Assembly (NCBI GenBank): GCA_019918135.1
Contig: WBZZ01006461.1
Coordinates: 1 to 37,500, forward strand
DNA from: Paulinella micropora
Lineage: Eukaryota > Cercozoa > Imbricatea > Euglyphida > Paulinellidae
DNA: 37,500 nucleotides
Direction: 5' to 3'
Made by a program: the position numbers and the translations under genes. The notes beneath the pieces were generated by a model that had not been told where the DNA came from, searched no databases, and saw only the letters and a program-made list of their open reading frames with translations. Of the stretch, positions 28,741 through 37,090 are shown piece after piece. Each line of letters starts with the position of its first letter. Within the stretch, counting starts at the first letter, position 1.

Positions 28741-29553
28741 TTACCTAGATTTTAATAAATTGAAAAATGATGTAAATAAATTAAAATAATTTGTCTCTCT
28801 GTAAATCAACAATGTCATAACAATACCTAACCCATTAAGATTTATAGCCTGATCGTTTTCGTCTGTAAGATAAAACCTATATACATTATTTGAACTGGTT
28901 GATAATTTCTTACCATACTCAGACCCACTTCCGTCGTATATAACGGCTCCAAATGGAATTTCGTTGGCTGTGTATATTTCTTGTAGCACGTGATTATCTC
29001 CTTCACCAACTAAGTCCGATTGAAGGTATAAAGTCTTTTCGCCAGTTAAAATAATCACATTTGGCGATTTAATAAAATCATTAGCGAAGAAATATGTTGA
29101 ATTTCTATCAAACCCCATAACCTCGTGAATACGGGTATCAGCATCAAATATAAACCGCGGTTGAATACCTCCGTTATTTGAAACACTGAATGTTAATTTA
29201 CCATCCTCCGCTTCTGTGTTTGTATTGTTGCTTGAGACAATATAAGTATAGTCATTCGGACTTTCTGTCGTCAGTACCTCGGCCAGTTTATTTTTTAAGT
29301 TGTTCATTGTGTAGTTTCCCTCAGGTATCGTAATTAAAGCCTCATACCCGTCTTCGGATAATGTAAAATTATTATATGGATAGGCAACTGAATAATAAGA
29401 TTTTGGAACATAGATATGAAGAATTTTACAATGTGTGGGATTGTCTAACCCCTTCATATTGACTTCGTGTGTGAAGTCGCTATCTGTGCCAGTTATTCTG
29501 TTTTTGCTATTTATGTAATAGATACCACTCGCACGGCCTCCCTTATACTCCAT
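28741..29553 (-). CDS. Penton (minor capsid) protein, Polinton-like type
   Basis: Intact 270-residue frame from ATG 29553. The start YINSKNRITGTDSDFTHEV matches the typical opening of penton proteins of Polinton-like viruses and virophages ('x-x-S-R/K-N-R ... S-x-F-x-x-x-L/V'), and the rest is strand-rich, as expected for a single jelly-roll that fills the five-fold vertices. TITIPEGNY-type and IHEVMGFDRNS segments support the family. It is preceded by a conserved intergenic cassette (29551-29701) shared with the ATPase gene, and followed by the capsid remnant. No lesion is seen in this gene. Confidence 0.7.
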   Translation of the reverse strand: MEYKGGRASGIYYINSKNRITGTDSDFTHEVNMKGLDNPTHCKILHIYVPKSYYSVAYPYNNFTLSEDGYEALITIPEGNYTMNNLKNKLAEVLTTESPNDYTYIVSSNNTNTEAEDGKLTFSVSNNGGIQPRFIFDADTRIHEVMGFDRNSTYFFANDFIKSPNVIILTGEKTLYLQSDLVGEGDNHVLQEIYTANEIPFGAVIYDGSGSEYGKKLSTSSNNVYRFYLTDENDQAINLNGLGIVMTLLIYRETNYFNLFTSFFNLLKSR

Positions 29554-29701
29554 TGATATTTTAGAATTGCGATTCGTGCTGTCGCACTCTCTCTTATTCT
29601 AAAACAGCGTTTTCTTTTTCAAAAAAATTAATGCTTATTGTAATCCTTAAAAGTGCGTAGCCCCCGATGTTTGTTGAAGACGTAGTCTGAAACAAATATC
29701 A
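29551..29701 (-). promoter_or_regulatory. Stop-hairpin-promoter-start cassette, copy 1
   Basis: Read on the minus strand it begins with the protease TGA stop, then TATTTG and a hairpin (arms 29696-29685 and 29681-29670, 10 of 12 pairs, 3-nt loop). A diverged spacer follows, then AAGAGAGAGTGCG, then CAATTCTAAAATATCA directly before the penton ATG. The same arrangement recurs at 36713-36840 before the ATPase gene. The 3' hairpin followed by an AT-rich, TCTA-containing promoter resembles signals known from giant viruses and their virophages; function is inferred. Confidence 0.55.
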
Positions 29702-31237
29702 AATAAATGTATCAAAATTACCATACCCATTCTGTGCTTTTAATTTTTCCGCTTCTTCTTCTTTAAGGTCTGTATAACCGCTAGCAAACTTAAATCGGTT
29801 GCCTTTCGCCCGCTCCATTAAAAACCTCATACTGTGCCATCCGCATGTGTCGCTTGTATCAGATTGTTGTTTTACTTGATTAACCTTCATTAATAGATAT
29901 GTGCTTGGGTGGCTTTTGTCTATTAGTTGCTTCATTTGTTGTTGAAAGTCTTCCGTCGGTCCATAAAGTGCTAATGCGTCATACACTTCAACACTCCTGT
30001 CTTTATCTAGACTTACAAAAACACTAATCCAATGAGACCCCGCTTGCTTGTGATTGTCCAAATTCATAATAGATCCGTATCGTTTTCTGCTTCCTGGCTT
30101 CAACTTGTAGATTTCATCACTGGCTATTGCTCCGAGATACCATCCATATTTTTTCATTATGTCGTCTATGTCATTAGTCATTAAACCGCGACCCTCTCCC
30201 TGTTGCTCCTCTTGCTCTGGCTCTGGCTCTGGTTGCTGTGGCTCTGGCTCTGATTGCTGTGGCTCTGGTTGCTGTGAAGTTATGCTCGTGGGTAGCGGTG
30301 TCTCCGCTACACTCGGGGGTATGGTTGTCTCCGCGACGCTCGGGGGTATGGTTGTCTCCGCGACGCTCGGGAGTATGGTTGTCTCCGCGACGCTCGGGGG
30401 TATGGTAGGGGGTGAAACCCCCTCCGGTGGCATTCCTTCATCAATATTTAAATCTGTTGAAACTCGTTTATCTAAATTTGGATCGGAAGTCATTTTGTTC
30501 GTTAGAGTATTTACAAAATCATGTTTGTTCATTGTGTGTTTCCAATCTTTGCGGGCTAAGTATTTTTTTATTTTCGCTATTGAAAATACCTTATCAATTA
30601 ATTCTTCTAATGTCTTCGCTCCATTCCCTTTTTGTTCATTAATACCCATAAACTCTTCATATCTAGCATAATCCGCTACTTTTCTTTTTACGTTTTCCTT
30701 TTCATTACCAACATCAATATTAAACCTTTTAATCATGTTAATTATCCACTTTGAAGTGTCTTTGTAATTTAATTTTTTATTTTCATCACTATCTAGTCTC
30801 TTTTTTAAAGCCTGTGCTAACTCTTTTATAGTAATGTTTGGGTGATAAGTTTTTGAAAATGCAGAGATTAAAAATTGATTAATTTGTAAATTTTCAAAAT
30901 GCTTACCCTTTTCTTCTGCTTTCTTTTCTTCCTTTTCAAGTTTTTCTTTATATTCTTCTGCTAACTTTTTCTGTTCCTCTAAAGATGTCGCTGTGGCTGT
31001 AGCCGTCTGAATATCTTGACTTGCTTTTTGTAAGTCTTTACGACTCATCTTTTTTATGAACTTATCTGTATATCCTGCTAATTTCAGTGTTTCAATATCT
31101 TTCTGCTTTTGCTTTTTTTCTTCCTCATATTGCTCTTTCGTTTTCAATGGTGCTTCATCTCCTAAATTAGGTAATGGCGGTGCTTGTGGTGGTGCTCCTA
31201 ATGGCGGTGCTTGTGGCTGCCCCTGCTGCAGTGGCAT
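29699..31237 (-). CDS. Adenain-like (Ulp1-type) maturation cysteine protease, 512 aa
   Basis: The C-terminal domain (about 353-512) carries the catalytic set of the C5/C48 class: His402 in GSHWISVF, Asp420 in EVYDAL, Gln458 and Cys465 in SDTCGWH, with the 7-residue Gln-to-Cys spacing of adenovirus protease. It would cleave capsid proteins during particle maturation. The N-terminal 350 residues are unusual: a Pro/Gln start, charged coiled-coil segments, a tandem repeat (PSVAETTIPP, four copies, about 30280-30420) and a Pro/Glu/Gln-rich linker. The frame is open upstream of the chosen ATG (31237) for a further 30 or so protein-like codons, which overlap the end of the next gene in another frame; a frameshift may have separated them. 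Intact from 31237 onward. Confidence 0.75.
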   Translation of the reverse strand: MPLQQGQPQAPPLGAPPQAPPLPNLGDEAPLKTKEQYEEEKKQKQKDIETLKLAGYTDKFIKKMSRKDLQKASQDIQTATATATSLEEQKKLAEEYKEKLEKEEKKAEEKGKHFENLQINQFLISAFSKTYHPNITIKELAQALKKRLDSDENKKLNYKDTSKWIINMIKRFNIDVGNEKENVKRKVADYARYEEFMGINEQKGNGAKTLEELIDKVFSIAKIKKYLARKDWKHTMNKHDFVNTLTNKMTSDPNLDKRVSTDLNIDEGMPPEGVSPPTIPPSVAETTILPSVAETTIPPSVAETTIPPSVAETPLPTSITSQQPEPQQSEPEPQQPEPEPEQEEQQGEGRGLMTNDIDDIMKKYGWYLGAIASDEIYKLKPGSRKRYGSIMNLDNHKQAGSHWISVFVSLDKDRSVEVYDALALYGPTEDFQQQMKQLIDKSHPSTYLLMKVNQVKQQSDTSDTCGWHSMRFLMERAKGNRFKFASGYTDLKEEEAEKLKAQNGYGNFDTFI

Positions 31238-31302
31238 AATATATTGATATTGTGGTGGCGGTGGTAATGCTTGTATCCTATTTTTTCTGTCTTCTTCATA
31301 TT

Positions 31303-31803
31303 TTACATTTTCTTTTGCTCCCTTCTTAGTTCTCTGTCTTTTGGTTCTTGTCGTTCATTAACATCTGCTAGTTCTTTTTTGTGTTCCCTATCCATTATCT
31401 CTTGTCTTTCCTTAGCATCTGCTATGTCTTTTCGTTCTAGCCTTTTCTTTTCTTCTATCACATCTTCCCTCTTCTTCTTTTCCTTTTCTTCCTCGTCATG
31501 TATTAACTCATATTTCTTTTGTAAGTTGCTTTGTATCTGGTTTCTGTTCTCGTGTTCAAGACGATTGAAATCAGATTTGATTATTTTTTCCCTCGGTTTG
31601 CGGCCCTGCCTTTGTGTCCTCGGCTTACCAATATATTTCATAAAAAGTTTAACGATTGTAATGTGCTGATCATTTGTTTTCTTACCAAAATTAAGATAAT
31701 ATGTTTTACCCTTCTGGATAATATAAGGTCTCCCGCTCTTATTCCTATAAACCCGAGGTGGACGTACTTTTGCCTTTTTCTTATTAGTCTTTTTAGCGAC
31801 CAT
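31303..31803 (-). CDS. Lysine-rich coiled-coil protein, 166 aa, perhaps the severed N-terminus of the protease
   Basis: ATG at 31803. A basic N-terminus (KKTNKKKAKVRPPR, then GRPYIIQKGKTYYLNFG) is followed by a long Lys/Glu coiled coil (EEEKEKKKREDVIEEKKRLERK). The stop lies 65 bp before the protease ATG. Around 31310-31350 the protease frame is already open and encodes similar charged sequence (KENVKYEEDRKNRIQALPPP), so the two may once have been one protein or overlapping genes. No enzymatic domain seen; a DNA-binding or scaffold role in the particle is inferred. Confidence 0.5.
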   Translation of the reverse strand: MVAKKTNKKKAKVRPPRVYRNKSGRPYIIQKGKTYYLNFGKKTNDQHITIVKLFMKYIGKPRTQRQGRKPREKIIKSDFNRLEHENRNQIQSNLQKKYELIHDEEEKEKKKREDVIEEKKRLERKDIADAKERQEIMDREHKKELADVNERQEPKDRELRREQKKM

Positions 31804-31855
31804 TGTATATAATTAAACAAAAAAATATTTTGAATTCGTTTATATGAAAAATCAT

Positions 31856-32167
31856 TTAATGAAACTTTACAGCACCTCCTCGTTGCTTACCATATCCGAG
31901 TTTTGATGCTACAGCACTAACACTACCAGCGTAAGGTACCCCGACGCTACTTAATGCTCCCGCAGTCCTAGAGATGAACTTATTATTGCGAAGAAATTTA
32001 TCAACAGCCGAGGCTGTTTTCCCAACCTTTGCCCAGTTAATCTTTCCTCCCTTTTGCCCACATCCCTTCTTCTTAGTTTTCTTTTTTCCTCCCTTCTGTG
32101 GCATTGATGGATTGTATCCGATGTTATATCCTGATGGTTGTGAAATTATCACTGGTGATACTGGCAT
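31856..32167 (-). CDS. Small basic, glycine-rich virion-type protein, 103 aa
   Basis: ATG at 32167. The N-terminal half is rich in Lys/Gly (QKGGKKKTKKKG); the C-terminal half is a hydrophobic, helix-forming stretch (NNKFISRTAGALSSVGVPYA, then ASKLGYGKQRGG). Proteins with a 'FL..NKxISR..GAL...G.P.A......LGYG' pattern recur in Polinton-like viruses and some giant viruses and are thought to be virion proteins acting on DNA or membranes; I rely on memory of the pattern. Sits between ATPase and protease genes, in keeping with a structural role. Confidence 0.55.
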   Translation of the reverse strand: MPVSPVIISQPSGYNIGYNPSMPQKGGKKKTKKKGCGQKGGKINWAKVGKTASAVDKFLRNNKFISRTAGALSSVGVPYAGSVSAVASKLGYGKQRGGAVKFH

Positions 32168-32203
32168 ATAATATACATTAAAAAAAATAATTATATAAAA
32201 ATA

Positions 32204-32805
32204 TTATTTCAGGCGGTAAGCAAAATTTTTTCTTAACTCGTCATCAACACTTGAAACATAAAGAAAATTAAATCGTTCCTTTGTAGCCTCGTGATACTTT
32301 TGAAATAAATAATCAAAATCAAAAGATAAGTCTAAGTGTTTATACACGAGTTCCATTTTATCCTGAGACTGACCTGGAAAGATTAACAAATAATCTAACT
32401 GCTTAATTGCTTCTGGTCTAAGGTCGTTCAGATACTGACTTGACATAATCACCTGACTTTTATAGTGTCTGTTCTTTTTTAACAAATCACTTACGGACTT
32501 ATCTCTTAATCCGCTCCCTAAATCGTCCAAAACAAAAACAACCTCTGGTGAAATATACTTACTTGGTCTCTCTTTCTTCTCACCTTCTTCTTTTTTCTTT
32601 TCCTTTCCAAAGTATAAAAATTGTGGTTTCTCTATTTCTTCTTTGTCTTGTTTTACTTCTCCTTCGTGTTGCTCGTCCTGTCTGTTCAGTTTGTCTAACT
32701 CATAATCAATGACATTAACACCATCTGATTTAAGAAAGGTATAAATTGCCATTGGGTTTCCCCTGTTCTTAAAGTGTTGATGAATGGATATTTGAACACC
32801 AAGAT
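32204..32805 (-). pseudogene. Packaging ATPase (FtsK/HerA, A32-like), C-terminal two thirds
   Basis: The motor that pumps DNA into the capsid. This part carries the Walker B strand VVFVLDDLGSG and the following sensor phrase VIMSSQYLNDL, both typical of virophage and Polinton-like ATPases, and ends at 32204. It has no Walker A; the frame is open upstream to 32860, but beyond 32805 the residues have no ATPase character and are the complement of the fibre gene. The missing front lies at 36838-37081 on the other strand. The middle contains a charged insertion (KQDKEEIEKPQ ... KEKKKEEGEKKE). Broken by the inversion described for 32798-37090. Confidence 0.75.
32798..32805. repeat. Left inversion junction (short inverted repeat)
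   Basis: ACCAAGAT here is the reverse complement, bar one base, of ATCTTTGGT at 37082-37090. It marks the exact point where ATPase coding on the minus strand meets fibre coding on the plus strand. Codon phase of both genes at this repeat matches that of their missing halves at the other repeat. Confidence 0.75.
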
Positions 32806-35702
32806 AATAATGATAAAGTTTCAGCGAGTGGAAGTATAGATAGCCACAGCGATGTGACAATAACAGGCTTCCCAGCAGATAACCAATTACTCATTTATAG
32901 CACGGGGCAATGGAGAAACACCACTTCACCCTTTCTTAGATTAGACGGCACAGCCAGTATGACAGGAGCATTAAATATGGGTGGTTTTGCTATTTCAGGG
33001 GCTTCTACATATAATGGAATTAATCTCGCTAATCTCGCAGTTGATGGTTCGGTGGTCAAACTAACAGGAGACCAAACCATAGGAGGAATAAAAACATTTA
33101 GCAGTATAATAAATGCTAGTGCGGGTATTGATATGAAAAGCCAAAGCATAACAAATGTTAATCTTGTTGATGGTGTGGATGTTTCAGTTCTTGATACTTC
33201 GGTGGTTAAACTAACAGGAGACCAAACCATGGCAGGGAATAAAAAATTTACATCAACTTTAGAAGTAAGTGGTTCATCCAATCCTACTACTTTTGATGGT
33301 ATCGGCATAGCCTTTGATACAAAAATAGGAATGATTGCAGCACAAAAAACAGCAACAGCGGCCTGGTATCCGATACAAATAACGGGTTCGTATGTAGAGT
33401 TATATTCAGGTAATACTTTAATTATAACCGCAACTGGAACAACATTAAGTTTGAATAACAACAAAATAACAAACTTAGCCGACCCTTCCGCTTCAACAGA
33501 CGGAGCAAATAAAAGTTATGTTGATACAAAAGACGGGCAAAATGTGAACTAACAGGAAACCAAACCATAGCAGGAATTAAGACATATAGCAGTGGTGTTG
33601 AAATAACGGGAAATTCAATCAATTCAACAACAAAGGGCACATTCATCGTTTTCAATTCTACCAGTAATATCGGGTCAATTGCTAGTTTGGATATGAAAAC
33701 TGCAACATATTACAACTTTGAAATTTCTGCGAAAAAAATAAGTTTTATTATTGACGGGACGATTGTTTCGTGGTTTAATGCTACTGGCTTAGATTGTAAT
33801 AGCAGTCGGATTGTTAATCTGGGAGCACCACAAAATGCGAATGAAGCGGTAAATAGGCAATATCTGGATGATAATTGTGTGAAACTAACAACAGACCAAA
33901 CCATAACAGGAAGTAAAACATTTAATGGGGCGCGCACTACGATAAAATATCTAACTTTAACGAACAATGCAGATTTTAATAATCAAACTATCATTAATGG
34001 TGGAAATATAACATATAATGGGGCGAGGATATTAAACCAAAATGGAGGAGATATATTCTTTTCACAGACGTCAGGTGATTATCAATATTTCTTATTTACT
34101 CTAAATACCGCTACAAGTGGAACCGCAGACCAAAGAGGTTATGTATTCACGAATGTAGCATTTGATGTAAAAGGGGCGGGACTTTATATTTCAAAACTTT
34201 TGGATAATAAAAGTGCTTCGTCTGACATTGTCCGTTTTAACAATGCTGGCGGTATGCGGTTTTATGGTGCTTTGGATATGAACTCAAACAACATAACAAA
34301 TGGTGAAACAATAACGGGAACTACATTAACGGCAACTGCTGGTATGACTACAACGACATTAACAACGAGCGACAAAATAACAACAGCACTAGGTAGACCG
34401 ATAATTATTGGCAACTCAACAAAAGGAACAGGAGCAACTGGTGGCTTAGAGTTATATGGAACTGCGAGCGACCCCGCGGGGCCACACATACAGGCAATAA
34501 CAACAGCAGATGTCTATCCAGTTTTTCAAATGTGGAATTATGCTCATAATGATATTAATTTAGGTTTTGATGCTTATGTGTCGGGAAGGGTATGGAAATC
34601 ATCTTCTGCGACATCTAACTTTTTAATACAAAAAGGTACTAACCTTATTTTCTATTATAAATCAGGAGTAGCGGTGGGGAATAATGTATCGTTTAATGTC
34701 GCAATGAACATCAGTAGCACAACGGGCTTATTAACAGCAAATGCGGGTATATCAACAACAACATTAACAACGAGCGATAAAATAGCAACTAGGCAAATCG
34801 ATAATCATAGGAAACTCTACAAAAGGAGTAGGAGCAACAGGAGGATTGGAATTGTATGGGACGGTGTCAAATATCGGAGGGGCACACTTACAGGCAATAA
34901 CGACAGCGGATGCTTATCCAACATTCCAATTATTGAACTGGTCGCATGATAATGTCAATTTAAGTTTTGATGCTTATTTTGATGGCACGAACTGGAAATC
35001 AAGCCACAGCGGTTCAAACTTTCTAATTCAATAAGGTGGAAACTCGCTTTTTATTATAATTCAGGAACAACGGTGGGAAACAGTATATCTTACACTGAGG
35101 CGATGAACATTAATACGTCGGTTTAAGCATCACAACAGCATCCAGCGGATTTTTAACATTAAGAAAAAGACCTGCTTATACTAACGACCCACAAATATTT
35201 TTGAAATCAGGAGGATATACGAATTATGGAGTAGTTTGTGCGTCAACTGGTTTGGTCCACTCTTGGACTACTTCAAACTCTTCAAGTGAGCCTTCTGGAA
35301 GTTATAACTATATTCCTCTCAATGGTGCTTGGACAAACTCATCGGATAGGAGGCTAAAATCAGATATTAAAACATTAGACTGCGGGGATTGTTGTGAGAA
35401 ACTAATGAGAATAAACTGCTGTTCATATTATTTGAAATCAGACGAAAAGAAAGAACAAAAGAACCACGGATTTATTGCTGATGAAGTTAAAAAAATATTT
35501 CCTGAATTTGTATCTGAAAGTGGAATAAAAGCAGATGATGGAAATGGAAATCTTGAAGGCATAACATATGCAAGTTTTATATCAATATTAGTCAGTGCTT
35601 TTCAACACATGGCGGAAAGGTGATTTATTTAGAAAAGCAAAATAATAATCTAACTAATGATATAGCTGATTAAAAAAACCAATTAGCAGAAATCCGTAAT
35701 TA
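32806..35702 (+). pseudogene. Tail-fibre-like protein with S74 chaperone domain, N-terminus displaced, multiple lesions
   Basis: Phage-style fibre: four copies of a 'KLTGDQTIxGxKTF' motif (about 33055, 33205, 33547, 33890), Gly/Ser/Thr-rich beta repeats, a tandem duplication of about 390 bp (34355-34745 and 34760-35120), and at 35340-35623 an intramolecular chaperone/peptidase S74 domain (SDRRLKSDIKTL ... HGFIADEVKKIFPEFV), which trims itself after trimerisation. A short coiled coil follows to 35702. Such fibres mediate host-cell attachment. Lesions: a one-base loss near 33546, frame changes near 34787, 35035, 35125 and 35620, and TAA codons near 35032 and 35670. The 5' end is missing and continues on the minus strand at 37500-37083. 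Confidence 0.75.
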
Positions 35703-35704
35703 CA

Positions 35705-36052
35705 ATGCCCCCTAGATTACACCCTCCACCTCCACTCATTGATATGACAGATGGCGAACTAACATCAGAATTAAAAAATCGTGTTTTGGATATTTCATTG
35801 AAGAATGAAGAAAAAAAAGTAGAGCACGAATTGGAAGATAACTGGAATTGTTGTTGTATAAAAAACAGACCGACTGATAGCAGACTTATTAAGTATCTGT
35901 TTCAAATGGGCATCATTATTGCCATTATAACTCTTTGTATCGTAAGGCTATCTGAAAAGAACTTACCATGCGAGGTTGCTAACACTTATGTCGGAATTTT
36001 GACCTTACTCATAGGAATTTGCCTTCCATCACCTTCTAGTTCAAAGAAATGA
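35705..36052 (+). CDS. Small two-helix membrane protein, 115 aa
   Basis: ATG at 35705, directly after the fibre coiled-coil tail. The protein has a Pro-rich start, a charged helix (residues 20-50), Cys-Cys-Cys before the first membrane segment (FQMGIIIAIITLCIVRLS, about 80-97), and a second segment ending in the phrase TYVGILTLLIGICLPSPS. Small proteins ending in '...Y.x.L..LIG...PSP' recur in Polinton-like viruses and virophages; the function is unknown, possibly virion membrane or anchoring. Intact, although it adjoins a decayed gene. Confidence 0.5.
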   Translation: MPPRLHPPPPLIDMTDGELTSELKNRVLDISLKNEEKKVEHELEDNWNCCCIKNRPTDSRLIKYLFQMGIIIAIITLCIVRLSEKNLPCEVANTYVGILTLLIGICLPSPSSSKK

Positions 36053-36292
36053 ACATTCATATACTTGAGTTTTATACCACATAGCATCATTTGAGAAGAT
36101 TAAAGGAATGGCTTCATCAAAACTAACACACCAATCACTCACAGGCTTATACACACATTTAAATTTACTTTCTATTCCCTGCTTTATACAATAAGCACAA
36201 CTCTCATTCTTTTTTTCGCTTACCCGTGAGTAAAAGTCACAGGCCGTCCGACCTAACACAGACCCGACAAATATTAATAAAATTTTTATCAT
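36041..36292 (-). CDS. Small secreted cysteine-rich protein, 83 aa
   Basis: ATG at 36292. An N-terminal hydrophobic signal-like segment (MIKILLIFVGSVLG) is followed by a polar region with six cysteines (including CAYC, KCVY, WCVSF and a terminal ECSFL), consistent with an exported, disulfide-bonded protein. It overlaps the end of the membrane-protein gene by 12 bp, tail to tail. After undoing the inversion it would be the only gene of this stretch on the opposite strand. No family recognised. Confidence 0.45.
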   Translation of the reverse strand: MIKILLIFVGSVLGRTACDFYSRVSEKKNESCAYCIKQGIESKFKCVYKPVSDWCVSFDEAIPLIFSNDAMWYKTQVYECSFL

Positions 36293-36436
36293 CTTCTATC
36301 TATATTTATATATTTTAACCACAAAGCACGAAGTGGCGAAGCAAGCGTAGTCAGAATGACGGAGCACAAATACCAAAAGATTATTTTTCTAAGCAATGAT
36401 TTTGTTGGAAGCAAAACATTTAATGAAAATATTTAA

Positions 36437-36715
36437 ATGTCATTCACACCGACCAAAATGAATGTTAAGTTTATTCATTATACGAACGACCAGACGGAAA
36501 CCAAAACCAGAATTCTTTATATGGACAGAATTGGAATTATCGGCACATTTGCAGATAGTAATATAGCAAACATTTCAAATCTCAGTTATAATTTGGGTGT
36601 CGTTGGATGGACAGACGGACAATATACATTTAAAGTCTTTGAAACTGACAGCGGAAATATTGACACAGGAAATTTAGCGGGAAGAATTGTTGTATGCCTA
36701 GAGTTTTTAGGCTGA
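36437..36715 (+). CDS. Small beta-rich protein, 92 aa, probable virion component
   Basis: ATG at 36437. The sequence alternates polar and hydrophobic residues (VKFIHYTNDQTETKTRILYMD, then TFKVFETDSG), suggesting a compact beta fold without signal peptide or helices. Its TGA stop opens the conserved cassette leading to the ATPase gene, so the two genes are a co-oriented pair. No family recognised. The 36293-36436 gap holds no gene; CGGAGCACAAA there recurs in the cassette at 36807. Confidence 0.45.
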   Translation: MSFTPTKMNVKFIHYTNDQTETKTRILYMDRIGIIGTFADSNIANISNLSYNLGVVGWTDGQYTFKVFETDSGNIDTGNLAGRIVVCLEFLG

Positions 36716-36840
36716 TATTTGTTTCAGACTACGTCTTCAACAAACATCGTAAAACCATTTAATTTCTTGTAAATGAAAAAAACGATGTTTTAGACTAAGA
36801 GAGAGTGCGGAGCACAAAACGCAATTCTAAAATATCAATG
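36713..36840 (+). promoter_or_regulatory. Stop-hairpin-promoter-start cassette, copy 2
   Basis: Begins with the TGA of the 92-residue gene, then a hairpin (36718-36729 pairing with 36733-36744 around TAC). The first 37 bp are identical to copy 1 at 29551-29701. After a diverged spacer come AAGAGAGAGTGCG and CAATTCTAAAATATCAATGG, ending in the ATPase ATG (36838). Shared blocks flank unshared middle sequence, so the two ends are selected, or were copied, as signals. Confidence 0.55.
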
Positions 36841-37081
36841 GAGAAGATTAATAGCATTAAGGTGAAACCAGTGAAGCAGGAAGGCGAAGGAAACAAAAAA
36901 GCCAAGGGTTAAAAATTATTCAATGAACCGTATGCCAATATATTTCTACTCGCCCGTAAGAAGAGCGGGAAAACAACAGCACTCTTTGAAATACTGAAAC
37001 TGACTACAGACAGAAAAACCCGTATTGTCATTATTGCTTCAACAATTCACAAGGACTACATTTATAAAGCAATGGTTAAGC
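36838..37081 (+). pseudogene. Packaging ATPase, N-terminal part with Walker A
   Basis: ATG at 36838; a short Lys-rich leader is cut by a TAA at 36910-36912. The same frame then continues with LLARKKSGKTTALFEIL, whose ARKKSGKTT (36952-36978) is the Walker A nucleotide-binding loop, and IVIIASTIHKDYIYK, the strand-plus-'HKD' segment typical of virophage/Polinton-like ATPases. Coding similarity ends at the inverted repeat 37082-37090, exactly where the displaced C-terminal part (32805-32204, minus strand) should join. The premature TAA means the gene would be defective even if rejoined, unless it is an assembly error. Confidence 0.75.
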
Positions 37082-37090
37082 ATCTTTGGT
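37082..37090. repeat. Right inversion junction (short inverted repeat)
   Basis: ATCTTTGGT, partner of ACCAAGAT at 32798-32805. ATPase coding (+) enters from the left and fibre coding (-) from the right. The two copies differ by one T; a crossover within the shared ATCT core keeps frame in both genes. Confidence 0.75.

Noticed and set aside
30159..30671. Plus-strand frame of Cys/Gly/Ser repeats opposite the protease
   Set aside because: Antisense to the repeat linker of a gene with a clear catalytic domain.
32895..33464. Minus-strand 189-codon frame opposite the fibre gene
   Set aside because: Shadow of the KLTGDQT-repeat coding strand.
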